Shown: piece by piece, positions 1 to 8,131 of the stretch | Position numbering within the stretch: position 1 is the first letter of the stretch | How the letters are laid out: every line of letters starts with the position of its first letter | Source: Tannerella sp. | GTDB taxonomy: Bacteria; Bacteroidota; Bacteroidia; Bacteroidales; Tannerellaceae | Direction: 5' to 3' | NCBI GenBank assembly: GCA_031290635.1 | Contig: JAITNE010000127.1 | Span: forward strand, 1-11,400 | DNA length: 11,400 nucleotides | Translations under genes and position numbers: made by a program | The notes under the pieces: generated by a model | Seen by the model: the letters and a program-made list of their open reading frames with translations, nothing else | What the model was told of the DNA's origin: nothing | Database searches by the model: none

Positions 1-336
1 ACACTGAGGCAAAATTTTCCAAATTCATGTCAGTGTTGCTTGACACTGAGGCAAAATTTTCCAAATTCATGTCAGTGTTGCTTGACACTGGGGCAAAATT
101 TTCCAAATTCATGCCAGTGTTGCTTGACACTGAGGCAAATTTTTTCAAATTCATGTCGGTGTTGCTTGACACTGGGGCAAAATTTTCCAAATTCATGTCG
201 GTGTTGCTTGACACTGAGGCAAAATTTTTCAAATTCATGTCAGTGTTGCGTGACATTGAGGCAAAATTTTTCAAATTCATGTCAGTGTTGCGTGACATTG
301 AGGCAAAATTTTCCGAATTCATGTCAGTGTTGGCTG
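1..336. repeat. Array of eight 42-bp tandem repeats downstream of ilvB
   Basis: Eight head-to-tail 42-bp units begin at 1, 43, 85, 127, 169, 211, 253 and 295; the array probably continues past the left edge. Units 1 and 2 are identical. Units 3-8 differ at a few bases, and unit 8, nearest ilvB, is among the most divergent. Each unit opens with ACACTGA and carries TCAGTGT at unit positions 30-36. The arms can pair within a unit (22-nt loop) or across a junction (6-nt loop TGCTTG or TGCGTG). An AAAATTTT-type palindrome lies between the arms. Because 42 is a multiple of 3, several frames stay open, but most differences between units change the amino acid in any open frame, so coding is unlikely. 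The repeat family is not recognised. It occupies the place where ilvN often follows ilvB in relatives. Confidence 0.95.
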
Positions 337-382
337 CTAATGACGGATACGCTTATCATTTGTAATCTGCGTGCCTTGCCCT

Positions 383-2077
383 TTAGCCAAGGATTATATT
401 CGTAACGCTTGTGCCGGCGGGAACCATCGGATAAACCATGCCTTTGTGGGCTACGCGGGCTTCGAGCAGGTAAGCGCCGGCGGTCGAAAGCATCTCGTCG
501 ATAGCTGCGTCAAGCTCTTCGCGGCGCGTAACTAATCGTCCGGGGATATTGTAGGCTGAGGCTATGCGGATGAAATCGGGATTCTGCATCTGCGTCTCCG
601 AGTAGCGCTCTTTCCAGAACAACTCCTGCCACTGACGTACCATACCGAGATATTCGTTGTTAAGCAGGATAATCTTTACATCTACGCCCGACTGCATGAC
701 AGTTCCAAGCTCCTGAATAGTCATCTGCAGACCGCCGTCGCCGACGAAAAGGCAAACACGGCGGTCGGGTGCGCCGAACTTCGCTCCGATAGCAGCCGGC
801 AAACCGTAACCCATCGTCCCTGCGCCGCCCGAAGTGATAACGCTCCGCGTCCTGCTGTACTTGAAATAGCGCACAGCCATCATCTGGTTTTGACCTACAT
901 CCGTAACCAGCACAGCCTTGTGACCGGTCGCTTCCGAGACGCGGTGCACAACCTCGCCCATAGTCAACTCGCCGCTCGAAGGCGATATTTCGTTGTCGAT
1001 AACGACCGCCTTTTCGTTCCTGTATATCTCGCGAAACTCCTCTATCCACGACTTGTGTTCGTTGGGTTGAAGCAGTTGCGCGATAGCGGGCAAAGTCGTT
1101 TTAACATCACCCATAACGCTCACGGCTACCTTTACATTCTTGTTTATCTCCGAAGGATCAACGTCGAGATGAATGATTTTAGCCTGCTTGGCGTAAGTAT
1201 TCAGATCGCCCGTAACGCGGTCGTCGAAGCGCATCCCTATCGCTATAAGCACGTCGCACTCGTTAGTTTTCATGTTAGGCGCAACGTTGCCGTGCATCCC
1301 TAACATACCCATGTTAAGCGGCTCGTCGGAAGGCAAAGCCGAAAGACCAAGCATGGTCGAAGCTGCCGGAATATCCGCCTTGCGCAGGAAATCTATCAGT
1401 TCGCTTTCAGCGCCGCCGAGTATCACCCCCTGACCAACAAGCGCCAGAGGTTTCTGAGCGCCGTTAATCAGCCGGGCAGCCTCCGCTATCAGCTCCTCTT
1501 CCATGTCGGGAACAGGTATATACGAGCGAATATGATCGATTTTCACAGGTTGATATTCGGTGTGAGTAATCTGCGCATTCTTTGTTATATCAAGCACAAC
1601 CGGACCCGGCCGCCCTGTCGAAGCGATATAGAAAGCCTTCGCCACAGCTCCTGCTATCTCGTCGGCGTCGCGCACCTGATAAGCCCACTTCGTGATAGCC
1701 TGCGTTACGCCTATCACATCAACCTCCTGAAACGCATCCGTACCGAGCAAAGCCGCAGGCACCTGACCGGCTATCACAACTATCGGCGTACTGTCCATCA
1801 TAGCGTCGGCGATGCCGGTGATAGTGTTGGCGACGCCCGGACCGGAGGTTACAAGCGTAACGCCCACACGTCCTGAAACGCGGGCATAACCTTCGGCGGC
1901 GTGAGTTGCGCCCTGCTCGTGTCGCACTAAAATATGGTTCAAGCGGTCTTTGCAGTCATAGAGGGCGTCGTAGATAGGTATAGCCTGTCCGCCGGGGTAA
2001 CCGAAAATGGTATCTACGCCCTCGTTTATAAGCGCCTCAAGCAACGCTTCAGAACCTAATAAAGTTTTGGTATTCAT
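383..2077 (-). CDS. ilvB: Acetolactate synthase, large (catalytic) subunit
   Basis: Thiamine-diphosphate enzyme that joins two pyruvates into 2-acetolactate, or pyruvate and 2-oxobutyrate into 2-aceto-2-hydroxybutyrate. This is the first shared step of valine, leucine and isoleucine synthesis, in the cytoplasm. The 564 residues match the family's usual length. The N-terminal Pyr domain holds the catalytic Glu54 in VRHEQGATHAAEGYAR; a central domain spans about 190-335; the C-terminal PP domain has the ThDP/Mg motif GDGG (446-449) through NN (473-474). The ATG lies 6 bp after the ilvD stop, so the two genes form an operon with no promoter element between them. The protein ends normally (TSVTNIILG, TAA at 383-385). 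The regulatory subunit gene ilvN is not found in the 382 bp that follow. Other ThDP enzymes such as glyoxylate carboligase are less likely given the ilvD linkage. Confidence 0.96.
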   Translation of the reverse strand: MNTKTLLGSEALLEALINEGVDTIFGYPGGQAIPIYDALYDCKDRLNHILVRHEQGATHAAEGYARVSGRVGVTLVTSGPGVANTITGIADAMMDSTPIVVIAGQVPAALLGTDAFQEVDVIGVTQAITKWAYQVRDADEIAGAVAKAFYIASTGRPGPVVLDITKNAQITHTEYQPVKIDHIRSYIPVPDMEEELIAEAARLINGAQKPLALVGQGVILGGAESELIDFLRKADIPAASTMLGLSALPSDEPLNMGMLGMHGNVAPNMKTNECDVLIAIGMRFDDRVTGDLNTYAKQAKIIHLDVDPSEINKNVKVAVSVMGDVKTTLPAIAQLLQPNEHKSWIEEFREIYRNEKAVVIDNEISPSSGELTMGEVVHRVSEATGHKAVLVTDVGQNQMMAVRYFKYSRTRSVITSGGAGTMGYGLPAAIGAKFGAPDRRVCLFVGDGGLQMTIQELGTVMQSGVDVKIILLNNEYLGMVRQWQELFWKERYSETQMQNPDFIRIASAYNIPGRLVTRREELDAAIDEMLSTAGAYLLEARVAHKGMVYPMVPAGTSVTNIILG

Positions 2078-2083
2078 GTTTTA

Positions 2084-3910
2084 TTATTCTTCTATTATTC
2101 TTACTCCGCCCTTGTCGGCCGAAGCGACCATGCCGGCATACGCCCGGAGCGATTTCGAGATTATACGCTCGCGTAATGGACGCCATGCAGCAGAGCCTTT
2201 ACGGTCTTCCGCCGCACGTCGCGCGGCAAGTTCGGTATCATTTAGTTTTACGTTTATTGTTCTTTGGGGGATGTCTATTTCGATAATATCGCCATCCCTG
2301 AGAAGACCGATAGCTCCGCCCGACGCTGCTTCAGGCGATACATGACCGATACTCAAGCCCGAAGTGCCGCCGCTGAAACGTCCGTCTGTGATAAGGGCGC
2401 ACTCTCGGCCGAGGTGCATCGACTTGATATAGGATGTAGGATAAAGCATCTCCTGCATACCAGGCCCGCCTTTGGGTCCCTCGAAAATTATCACTACCAC
2501 GTCTCCGCTCTTGACCTTGCCGCCGAGTATGTTGTCACAGGCTTCTTCCTGCGAATGAAATACTTTGGCAGGTCCCGTGAAACGCCAAATACTTTCGTCA
2601 ACGCCCGCCGTCTTGACTACGCAACCGTCAAGCGCTATATTGCCACGCAAAACCGCCAGCCCTCCATCTTTAGAATAAGGAAACTCGACGCTGCGAATAC
2701 AGCCGGTAATGCGGTCGTCGTCGAGGGTTTCGTAAGTTGAAGACTGCGATCCCATAACGAGGTTAAAGCGGTGCGCCGGAGCGGAACGATATTTATCTAT
2801 CGCTTCGCAGCATACATTGACGCTCGTAAGGTCATATTTATCCATAGCTTCGTTGAGCGTCATTCCATCGACCCTCTTCACCGAGCCGTCTATCAGCGAA
2901 GCTTTGGATAACTCCGCCATGATGGAGAGCACTCCTCCGGCGCGATTGACGTCCTGAATATGATATTTCTGCGTATTAGGAGCTACCTTGCAAAGACAGG
3001 GAGTATGCAGCGAAAGTCGGTCGATGTCGGACATGGTAAAGTTCACGCCGGCCTCATGCGCAATCGCCAGCAAATGAAGCACGGTGTTGGTAGAGCCTCC
3101 CATGGCTATATCGAGCGTCATCGCGTTGAGAAAAGCGGCGCGGGTGGCGATACTCAAAGGCAGAACGGAAGCGTCATCGTCGCGATAGTAGCGGAAAGCG
3201 TTCTCGACAATCTGTTTGGCGGCGTCGCGGAAGAGTTGCAGTCGATTGGAATGTGTCGCCAGAACGGTGCCGTTTCCGGGCAACGCCATGCCGATAGCTT
3301 CGTTCAGACAGTTCATCGAATTGGCTGTAAACATTCCCGAACAGCTTCCGCAGGTAGGACAGGCGGAGTCTTCGATAGCGCGGACATCGTCGTCGCTGAC
3401 CGAAGCGTCGGCCGACTTGATCATGGCGTCAATCAGGTCGAGCTTCCCGCCCTTCCATTCGCCGGCTTCCATCGGACCTCCGGAGACAAATACCGCAGGT
3501 ATATTCAGCCTCATCGCCGCCATTAACATGCCGGGCGTTATCTTGTCGCAATTGCTTATGCAAACCATTGCGTCGGCTTTGTGAGCGTTGACCATATATT
3601 CAACGCTGTCGGCGATAATCTCGCGAGAGGGCAAGGAGTAAAGCATTCCGTCGTGCCCCATCGCTATACCGTCGTCGATGGCGATAGTGTTGAACTCGGC
3701 AGCAAAACAGCCGAGCTTCCTGATTTCTTCCTTGACTAATTGACCGGCGTCGTGCAAGTGAACATGTCCGGGAACGAACTGCGTAAACGAGTTTACGATT
3801 GCAATTACAGGCTTCCCCATCTGTTCTTTTGTCATGCCGTTTGCCGCCCACAGCGCTCTCGCTCCAGCCATGCGGCGACCTTCTAAACATACAGAACTGC
3901 GTAGATTCAT
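2084..3910 (-). CDS. ilvD: Dihydroxy-acid dehydratase
   Basis: Iron-sulfur enzyme that dehydrates 2,3-dihydroxy-3-methylbutanoate (or -pentanoate) to the 2-oxo acid precursors of valine and isoleucine. With the ATG at 3910 the protein has 608 residues, close to the family norm. Visible motifs are [13 protein letters not shown] (40-52), the IlvD/Edd signature CDKITPGM (121-128), the Cys cluster [11 protein letters not shown] (184-194) and the C-terminal signature [20 protein letters not shown] (508-527). C121 and a Cys of 184-190 are the expected cluster ligands. The N-terminal motif matches the E. coli-like subtype, which lacks an N-terminal cluster Cys. The frame could open at a TTG at 3940, but that TTG is part of the promoter element TATCTTTG, and homologues begin near [17 protein letters not shown], so the ATG is preferred. 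First gene of an ilvD-ilvB operon, 39 bp after the nadE stop. Confidence 0.97.
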   Translation of the reverse strand: MNLRSSVCLEGRRMAGARALWAANGMTKEQMGKPVIAIVNSFTQFVPGHVHLHDAGQLVKEEIRKLGCFAAEFNTIAIDDGIAMGHDGMLYSLPSREIIADSVEYMVNAHKADAMVCISNCDKITPGMLMAAMRLNIPAVFVSGGPMEAGEWKGGKLDLIDAMIKSADASVSDDDVRAIEDSACPTCGSCSGMFTANSMNCLNEAIGMALPGNGTVLATHSNRLQLFRDAAKQIVENAFRYYRDDDASVLPLSIATRAAFLNAMTLDIAMGGSTNTVLHLLAIAHEAGVNFTMSDIDRLSLHTPCLCKVAPNTQKYHIQDVNRAGGVLSIMAELSKASLIDGSVKRVDGMTLNEAMDKYDLTSVNVCCEAIDKYRSAPAHRFNLVMGSQSSTYETLDDDRITGCIRSVEFPYSKDGGLAVLRGNIALDGCVVKTAGVDESIWRFTGPAKVFHSQEEACDNILGGKVKSGDVVVIIFEGPKGGPGMQEMLYPTSYIKSMHLGRECALITDGRFSGGTSGLSIGHVSPEAASGGAIGLLRDGDIIEIDIPQRTINVKLNDTELAARRAAEDRKGSAAWRPLRERIISKSLRAYAGMVASADKGGVRIIEE

Positions 3911-3937
3911 ACTTGTTTTTATTTTAAATAAGGGCGG

Positions 3938-3945
3938 CAAAGATA
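3938..3945 (-). promoter_or_regulatory. Promoter -7 element of ilvD-ilvB
   Basis: TATCTTTG followed by C on the minus strand matches the Bacteroidota -7 consensus TAnnTTTG. It lies just after the nadE stop and 27 nt before the ilvD ATG, implying a leader of roughly 20 nt. No convincing -33 TTTG is seen; that region is the duplicated 3' end of nadE. The leader ends in TAAAAACAA plus two bases before the ATG, as the nadE leader does. No leader peptide or attenuator fits in so short a leader. Confidence 0.75.
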
Positions 3946-3949
3946 CTAA

Positions 3950-6088
3950 TTATTTTTGGGAAATGATATCTTTAACCGAAGCGTCGAAGCGCCAATCTGA
4001 AATAATCTCTTTGACCGAAGCGTCGCCAGCCATTCGCCAGTCGGATCTGGGTGAAAGACTGATAGTACCGACTTTAGGGCCGTCCGGCAAACAGTTTCGC
4101 TTGAACTGCTGTGAGAAAAACCTGCGTAAAAAGACTTTTAACCACTTACTTATTTCATCCTCCGAATAAACGTCGTTAAAAGCATGATGCGCCAGAAGCA
4201 GAATCTTCTCCGGTGAAGCTCCGAATCTTATAAAATGATACAGGAAGAAGTCATGAAGCTCGTATGGGCCGATGATGTCTTCGGTTTTTTGGCGGATATT
4301 GCCGGATTCGTCGGCGGGGGTAAGTTCGGGACTTATTGGAGTCGCGGCGACGTCGAGGAGTGTGCGTTGAGTGCGCTCGTCGCTGACGTTGTGCGCCGTC
4401 CATTCGATAAGATATCGAACTAAAGTCTTGGGAATACCGGCATTCACGGCGTACATTGAGATGTGATCGCCGTTGAAAGTAGTCCATCCGAGGGCAAGTT
4501 CGGATAAATCGCCTGTGCCGATGACAATACCGCCGGTTTTGTTTGCCAAATCCATCAATATTTGAGTACGTTCACGAGCTTGCGTGTTTTCGTAGGTAAC
4601 ATCCGGCGTTATACCGTCGTGTCCGATGTCTTTAAAATGTCGGATACATGCTTCTTTGATTGATATTTCCATAAAACCGACTTTTAACGACTTAATCAGC
4701 TCTATCGCGTTATGATGAGTTCTGCCGGTTGTGCCGAAGCCGGGCATCGTTACTCCGATGATGTTCTCGCGCGGCAGTCCGAGCATGTCGAACGCCATAA
4801 CTGTTACCATTAAAGCCAAAGTAGAATCAAGTCCGCCGGAAATACCGACGACTACAGTGCTGCAACCAATGTGTCGCAGACGACGAACAAGCGCCATTGT
4901 CTGGATATTAAGTATTTCTTCGCAACGCTCGCGCAACATCAGGCCTTCGGCAGGTACAAACGGATGTGGATCGATATTTCTTTGGAATATTCCCTTGTAA
5001 GGCGGAAGTTCAAAGGGTATAAATCGCACGGGTGCAAGTTTGCCGGAGGGTGGCATGAAACTGAGATTCTCAAGTCGGTCGTGATGGAGGTAGTCAATGT
5101 GGACGTCGTTGGTAATAAACTTGTCTTCGAGGTTAAATCTTTCGGATTCGCTGATGATTGTTCCGTTTTCGGCAATAAATCCTTTGCCGGTGAAGACTAA
5201 ATCCGTACTTGATTCACCAAATCCGGCCGAAGCATAGACATAAGCAGATATGCAACGCGCTGATTGTTGTGCGACGAGTGAGCGCAGATAGCGATGTTTG
5301 CTGATAATCTCGTTGCTGGCGGACAGATTGAGAATAATATTAGCGCCATTCATAGCGAATAAGGAACTTGGCGGTACGGGCGTCCACAGGTCTTCACAGA
5401 TTTCGATTCCAATGACTACATCGAGAGAGTCGTAGCTCTTGTTGGAATTGAGTACGCCGCCCCCGCCAAGTTTTTTGTTTATATTTATGTCATGATTTAT
5501 ATCGCAAGAAATATTTCCGTTTATATTGAAATTATTATCGATATTGCCGCCAACATTATCGATATTATTATCGATGTTTCCGGAGCAATTAATATCCTGT
5601 TTTATGTTGATATTATCCGCTCTAAACAATAAATCCGTTCCGATGGGATATTCTTCATTGCCTATTCGTATGGTTTGAGCTTGCAGGCGGCTGCCGGATG
5701 TAAACCAGCGCATCTCTTGAAACTCCTTGCAATTAGGTATGTATGTTTTAGGAACTATGCCTGATATCCTGCCTTTTTGGAAGGCTACAGCGCAATTCAA
5801 CAACTTGTTTTCAATCGAAAAAGGCATCCCTACAACACAAAATATATCCATGTCTCTTGTGTTCTCGACTAACTGCAACAGGGCTTGACGGGCATTCGAC
5901 AACAAATATTGGTGAGCAAACAGATCCATACAGGTATAAGCCGTTACGCAAAGTTCGGGAAATACAATTATCTGCACTCCCGCATTGTCGGCTTTACGGA
6001 CGAGCGATTCTATCCGTTGTACATTTGCTTCGCAGTTGGCTATTTCGGTTAATGGCGATGCTGCCGCTACTTTTACATATCCTTTCAT
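3950..6088 (-). CDS. nadE: Glutamine-dependent NAD+ synthase with an Asn-rich insert
   Basis: Makes NAD+ from deamido-NAD+, ATP and glutamine-derived ammonia, the last step of cytoplasmic NAD synthesis. From the ATG at 6088 the protein has 712 residues; typical bacterial two-domain enzymes are nearer 640. The N-terminal nitrilase-type glutaminase has the triad E45 (FPELC), K114 (VPKTYIP) and C231 (IEICEDLW). The C-terminal synthetase has the ATP loop SGGLDS (417-422) and the conserved GTGDLSELALGWTTFNGDH. The extra length is mainly an Asn/Ile/Asp-rich insert at about 158-217, before the nucleophile Cys, and a short C-terminal duplication. All catalytic residues are kept, so the enzyme is probably active. 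The frame also opens at an ATG at 6127, but the promoter element TACATTTG lies inside that extension, and the MKGYVKVAAASP start fits the family better. It is transcribed separately from its neighbours. Confidence 0.95.
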   Translation of the reverse strand: MKGYVKVAAASPLTEIANCEANVQRIESLVRKADNAGVQIIVFPELCVTAYTCMDLFAHQYLLSNARQALLQLVENTRDMDIFCVVGMPFSIENKLLNCAVAFQKGRISGIVPKTYIPNCKEFQEMRWFTSGSRLQAQTIRIGNEEYPIGTDLLFRADNINIKQDINCSGNIDNNIDNVGGNIDNNFNINGNISCDINHDININKKLGGGGVLNSNKSYDSLDVVIGIEICEDLWTPVPPSSLFAMNGANIILNLSASNEIISKHRYLRSLVAQQSARCISAYVYASAGFGESSTDLVFTGKGFIAENGTIISESERFNLEDKFITNDVHIDYLHHDRLENLSFMPPSGKLAPVRFIPFELPPYKGIFQRNIDPHPFVPAEGLMLRERCEEILNIQTMALVRRLRHIGCSTVVVGISGGLDSTLALMVTVMAFDMLGLPRENIIGVTMPGFGTTGRTHHNAIELIKSLKVGFMEISIKEACIRHFKDIGHDGITPDVTYENTQARERTQILMDLANKTGGIVIGTGDLSELALGWTTFNGDHISMYAVNAGIPKTLVRYLIEWTAHNVSDERTQRTLLDVAATPISPELTPADESGNIRQKTEDIIGPYELHDFFLYHFIRFGASPEKILLLAHHAFNDVYSEDEISKWLKVFLRRFFSQQFKRNCLPDGPKVGTISLSPRSDWRMAGDASVKEIISDWRFDASVKDIISQK
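3959..4042 (-). repeat. Short in-frame duplication at the 3' end of nadE
   Basis: The final residues read DWRMAGDASVKEIIS and then DWRFDASVKDIIS, followed by QK and the stop. The copies are 45 and 39 bp with closely matching DNA. The first continues the usual family ending SLSPR.DWRM; the second is extra. The duplicated DNA ends 13 bp upstream of the ilvD -7 element, so it occupies the ilvD upstream promoter region. Confidence 0.85.
5438..5617 (-). other. Low-complexity Asn/Ile/Asp-rich insert in nadE
   Basis: About 60 codons encode irregular short repeats of the form NIDNN, NINGN and DININ, ending in GGGG. The central 140 bp are about 29% GC by hand count, far below the rest of the gene. 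The insert sits in the glutaminase domain between LLFRA and the strand before the nucleophile (VVIGIEICEDLW), where homologues as I remember them have only a short loop. The reading frame is maintained on both sides, so this looks like a tolerated surface-loop expansion rather than a pseudogene. Confidence 0.8.
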
Positions 6089-6114
6089 CTTTGTTTTTAC
6101 TTTAATTGAAGCTG

Positions 6115-6122
6115 CAAATGTA
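6115..6122 (-). promoter_or_regulatory. Promoter -7 element of nadE
   Basis: TACATTTG followed by C on the minus strand matches TAnnTTTG and ends 26 nt before the ATG at 6088. It lies 13 bp after the stop of the oxidoreductase gene, so nadE has its own start of transcription. No clear -33 element is seen. It decides the start: the alternative ATG at 6127 would be upstream of the transcript. Confidence 0.7.
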
Positions 6123-6135
6123 CGCATTATTCTGA

Positions 6136-8040
6136 TTATTTCGTTAATATCACAGGTTTTTCTTTCAGGCTGCCTCCTTCATTATACTGCTGATTGTTGG
6201 GAAGACCCTTTTCGCCGACGCCTTCACGCATCAGCAACTTGAGATCGCCAAGATATCTTTGATAAACACCTCGCGGACTAACGTCATGCAGCTTGCAAAT
6301 CGACGCCGCCATGCCTACAACTTCGCCCAACATCCCTGTCGTACGCATAACACGTATTGTTCCGAGCGCGACATGTGTTACGCTTATGTTGCGGCCGGCC
6401 ATAAACAGGTTGTCAACATTGCGTGAATAGAGGCAGCGATAGGGAATCGGGTATGGATAGATGGTTTTGTGAACCGCGATTGATTTAAATTCTTCGCCCG
6501 GGAAGTTAGCCGTGTTCAGAGGATCGGGATAATGCAGGTCGATAGACCATGTCGCAGCCGCCGTACCGTCTTCATGCACAACATGTTTAGTAAGATCATC
6601 TTCCTTGAGAATATAATCTCCAAGCAGACGGCGAGATTCGCGTTTGCCGGCAATGTAAGCCACCCATCCGAGCTTCATATTTCGATATTGGAGGTTCTCC
6701 GGCATATTGTTTTTGAGGTAATTCCAGTTCGAGAAGACCACCATCAATCCATAATCCCTGATTCGCTCGAACTCGTTTATCTGATCGTAGTTCATACCTG
6801 TCTCCCAAGTCCATTCGCCCATCGTAACCTTTTCGCTGCTAAGATTATTAAACGCGATACCGTTAAATGAAGAAAATGAGGATGCTCGGCCTTCGTCAAC
6901 GGCGTACCATTGCACCGATGAACCCATTGTCATCTTGTCGGCGACGGCCGGAGCGGTTGATTCGCCGTACTCTTCGCTGCTTTCGCGTCCCATCCGGTAG
7001 TCTGCGCCGGCAAGATAACCGATTGTGCCGTCGCCTGTGCAGTCGGCAAAAAGGGGTGCGTTGAAGCGAAATTCCTTGCCTGACTCGATATTTTGGGCTA
7101 TAACGGAATTTATTTTATTGCCGCGCATCTCGACCATTGTAGCGCGACAGTTTGCAAACAATGTTATATTCTGTTCTTTGGCGATAGCTGCGGCTTTTTT
7201 GTCATCTTCGTAGTTGTCGGCAGGTTTTGCATTGCCGCCCTTGAGTGGAGCGAACTCTTTTTGCAGATTCCCTAACTCTTTATATGTCCCAGCTTCGATA
7301 CGTCCTCCGAGATGTACCCGTATTTCCGAACTATTGTTTCCGCCGAGCACGGGACGGTCGTTTATCAATGCTACTTTGCATCCGAGACGTGCTGCCGCGA
7401 TTGCAGCGCTCATTCCTGCTATGCCGCCGCCAACTACTACCAGGTCGTAATATCCTGCCGACGGCGCGATGTCGGGTAATGACAGTTTACGACGGCGAAA
7501 AGTGTTGAGTTGACTAACTGCCGTGGGCGGAGGATTGTTCTCTGTCGAAAAGTAGATAGCGTCGCAACGTCCGTTAAAGCCTGTAATATCGTGCAGAGCA
7601 AGTGTTACTGTAAGGTTTTTGACTGTAATTCTACCTGCGGATTGCCAGAACCATTCATTACCGCTGCCTCCGAGTGTTGGGGAAACTGTTTTTTCATCTG
7701 CGGATAGCTTAAAACGCCCGGCTCCTTCGGTTTGTTTCCATGGGGAAGTCCAATTGTAGGTGCGGACAAAGATATAATAGTCGCCGCCGGCAGGAAACGT
7801 TACGGAAGTAACGGCATCCGCAACAGGAACTCCCAGACCATGAGCCATAAGATAAGGCGAACCCATCACGTCCATAAATTGCTGGTCAATAACCCATCCG
7901 CCCTTGTTATTAAAACTCTCTGCTTCGACGAAGAGGTCGTATTGCTCGGCAGTCTCTCCTTTGTCTGCAATAAAGCCTTCTCCCTTAATTGTCATCGCTG
8001 ATGTAACGGCGATTGATAATAATAAAATCAACTTGTTCAT
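6136..8040 (-). CDS. Secreted FAD-dependent oxidoreductase with N-terminal beta-sandwich-like module
   Basis: Taken from the ATG at 8040 (634 residues), because MNKLILLLSIAVTSAMTIKGEG is a typical signal peptide and the promoter element lies just upstream; the longer frame from a TTG at 8121 has no such start. Residues about 34-165 (VEAESF...GGW, MGSPYLMAHG, GRCDAIYFS) resemble the sugar-binding-like modules of Bacteroidota secreted proteins. A dinucleotide-binding fold follows, with VVVGGGIAGM (201-210), an acidic end to the second strand, FADCTGDGTIGYLAGADYRMGR (331-352) and MAGRNISVTHVALGT near the C-terminus. This is the pattern of the FAD_oxidored family (PF12831), common near polysaccharide-degradation genes. 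The substrate is unknown; the nearby GH106 gene suggests a sugar or glycan. Both neighbours are transcribed independently. Confidence 0.88.
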   Translation of the reverse strand: MNKLILLLSIAVTSAMTIKGEGFIADKGETAEQYDLFVEAESFNNKGGWVIDQQFMDVMGSPYLMAHGLGVPVADAVTSVTFPAGGDYYIFVRTYNWTSPWKQTEGAGRFKLSADEKTVSPTLGGSGNEWFWQSAGRITVKNLTVTLALHDITGFNGRCDAIYFSTENNPPPTAVSQLNTFRRRKLSLPDIAPSAGYYDLVVVGGGIAGMSAAIAAARLGCKVALINDRPVLGGNNSSEIRVHLGGRIEAGTYKELGNLQKEFAPLKGGNAKPADNYEDDKKAAAIAKEQNITLFANCRATMVEMRGNKINSVIAQNIESGKEFRFNAPLFADCTGDGTIGYLAGADYRMGRESSEEYGESTAPAVADKMTMGSSVQWYAVDEGRASSFSSFNGIAFNNLSSEKVTMGEWTWETGMNYDQINEFERIRDYGLMVVFSNWNYLKNNMPENLQYRNMKLGWVAYIAGKRESRRLLGDYILKEDDLTKHVVHEDGTAAATWSIDLHYPDPLNTANFPGEEFKSIAVHKTIYPYPIPYRCLYSRNVDNLFMAGRNISVTHVALGTIRVMRTTGMLGEVVGMAASICKLHDVSPRGVYQRYLGDLKLLMREGVGEKGLPNNQQYNEGGSLKEKPVILTK

Positions 8041-8066
8041 AATGATATTTATTGAATGAAACGGTG

Positions 8067-8074
8067 CAAAGGTA
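8067..8074 (-). promoter_or_regulatory. Promoter -7 element of the FAD oxidoreductase gene
   Basis: TACCTTTG followed by C on the minus strand ends 26 nt before the ATG at 8040. TTTG copies at 8087-8090 and 8091-8094 are possible -33 boxes, with spacers of 12 and 16 nt. It faces away from the plus-strand -7 element at 8106, and the two form a perfect 9-bp inverted repeat. Confidence 0.78.
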
Positions 8075-8105
8075 GCAAATAATCTCCAAACAAAAATTTT
8101 TCTAT

Positions 8106-8113
8106 TACCTTTG
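8106..8113 (+). promoter_or_regulatory. Promoter -7 element of the 434-residue gene
   Basis: TACCTTTG followed by C ends 18 nt before the ATG at 8132, the shortest gap in the window, which implies a leader of only about 10-15 nt. No upstream TTTG at the expected distance is seen. The TTG inside the element is the false upstream start of the longer frame. Confidence 0.72.
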
Positions 8114-8131
8114 CGCTCCAAATTTACTGAT

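Noticed and set aside
1..322. Minus-strand frame through the repeats (MNLENFASVSSNTD units) running off the left edge
   Set aside because: Only about one of eight variable sites is synonymous, and it is open for the same arithmetic reason. It could be translated after ilvB but nothing supports it.
1..336. CRISPR array
   Set aside because: The units are contiguous near-identical 42-bp repeats with no unique spacers between conserved repeats.
337..382. Small hairpin GATA-CGCT-TATC after ilvB as an intrinsic terminator
   Set aside because: A four-pair stem with no following T tract on either strand is too weak.
27..405. Plus-strand open frames across the repeat array (14-residue repeats starting MSVLLDT or in the next frame)
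   Set aside because: The frames stay open only because the unit is 42 bp. Nearly all unit differences change the residue, several frames are open at once, and there is no promoter motif in view.
890..1303. Long plus-strand frames antisense to ilvB, ilvD, nadE and the oxidoreductase gene
   Set aside because: They lie wholly within well-supported genes on the other strand, match no family and lack promoter motifs.
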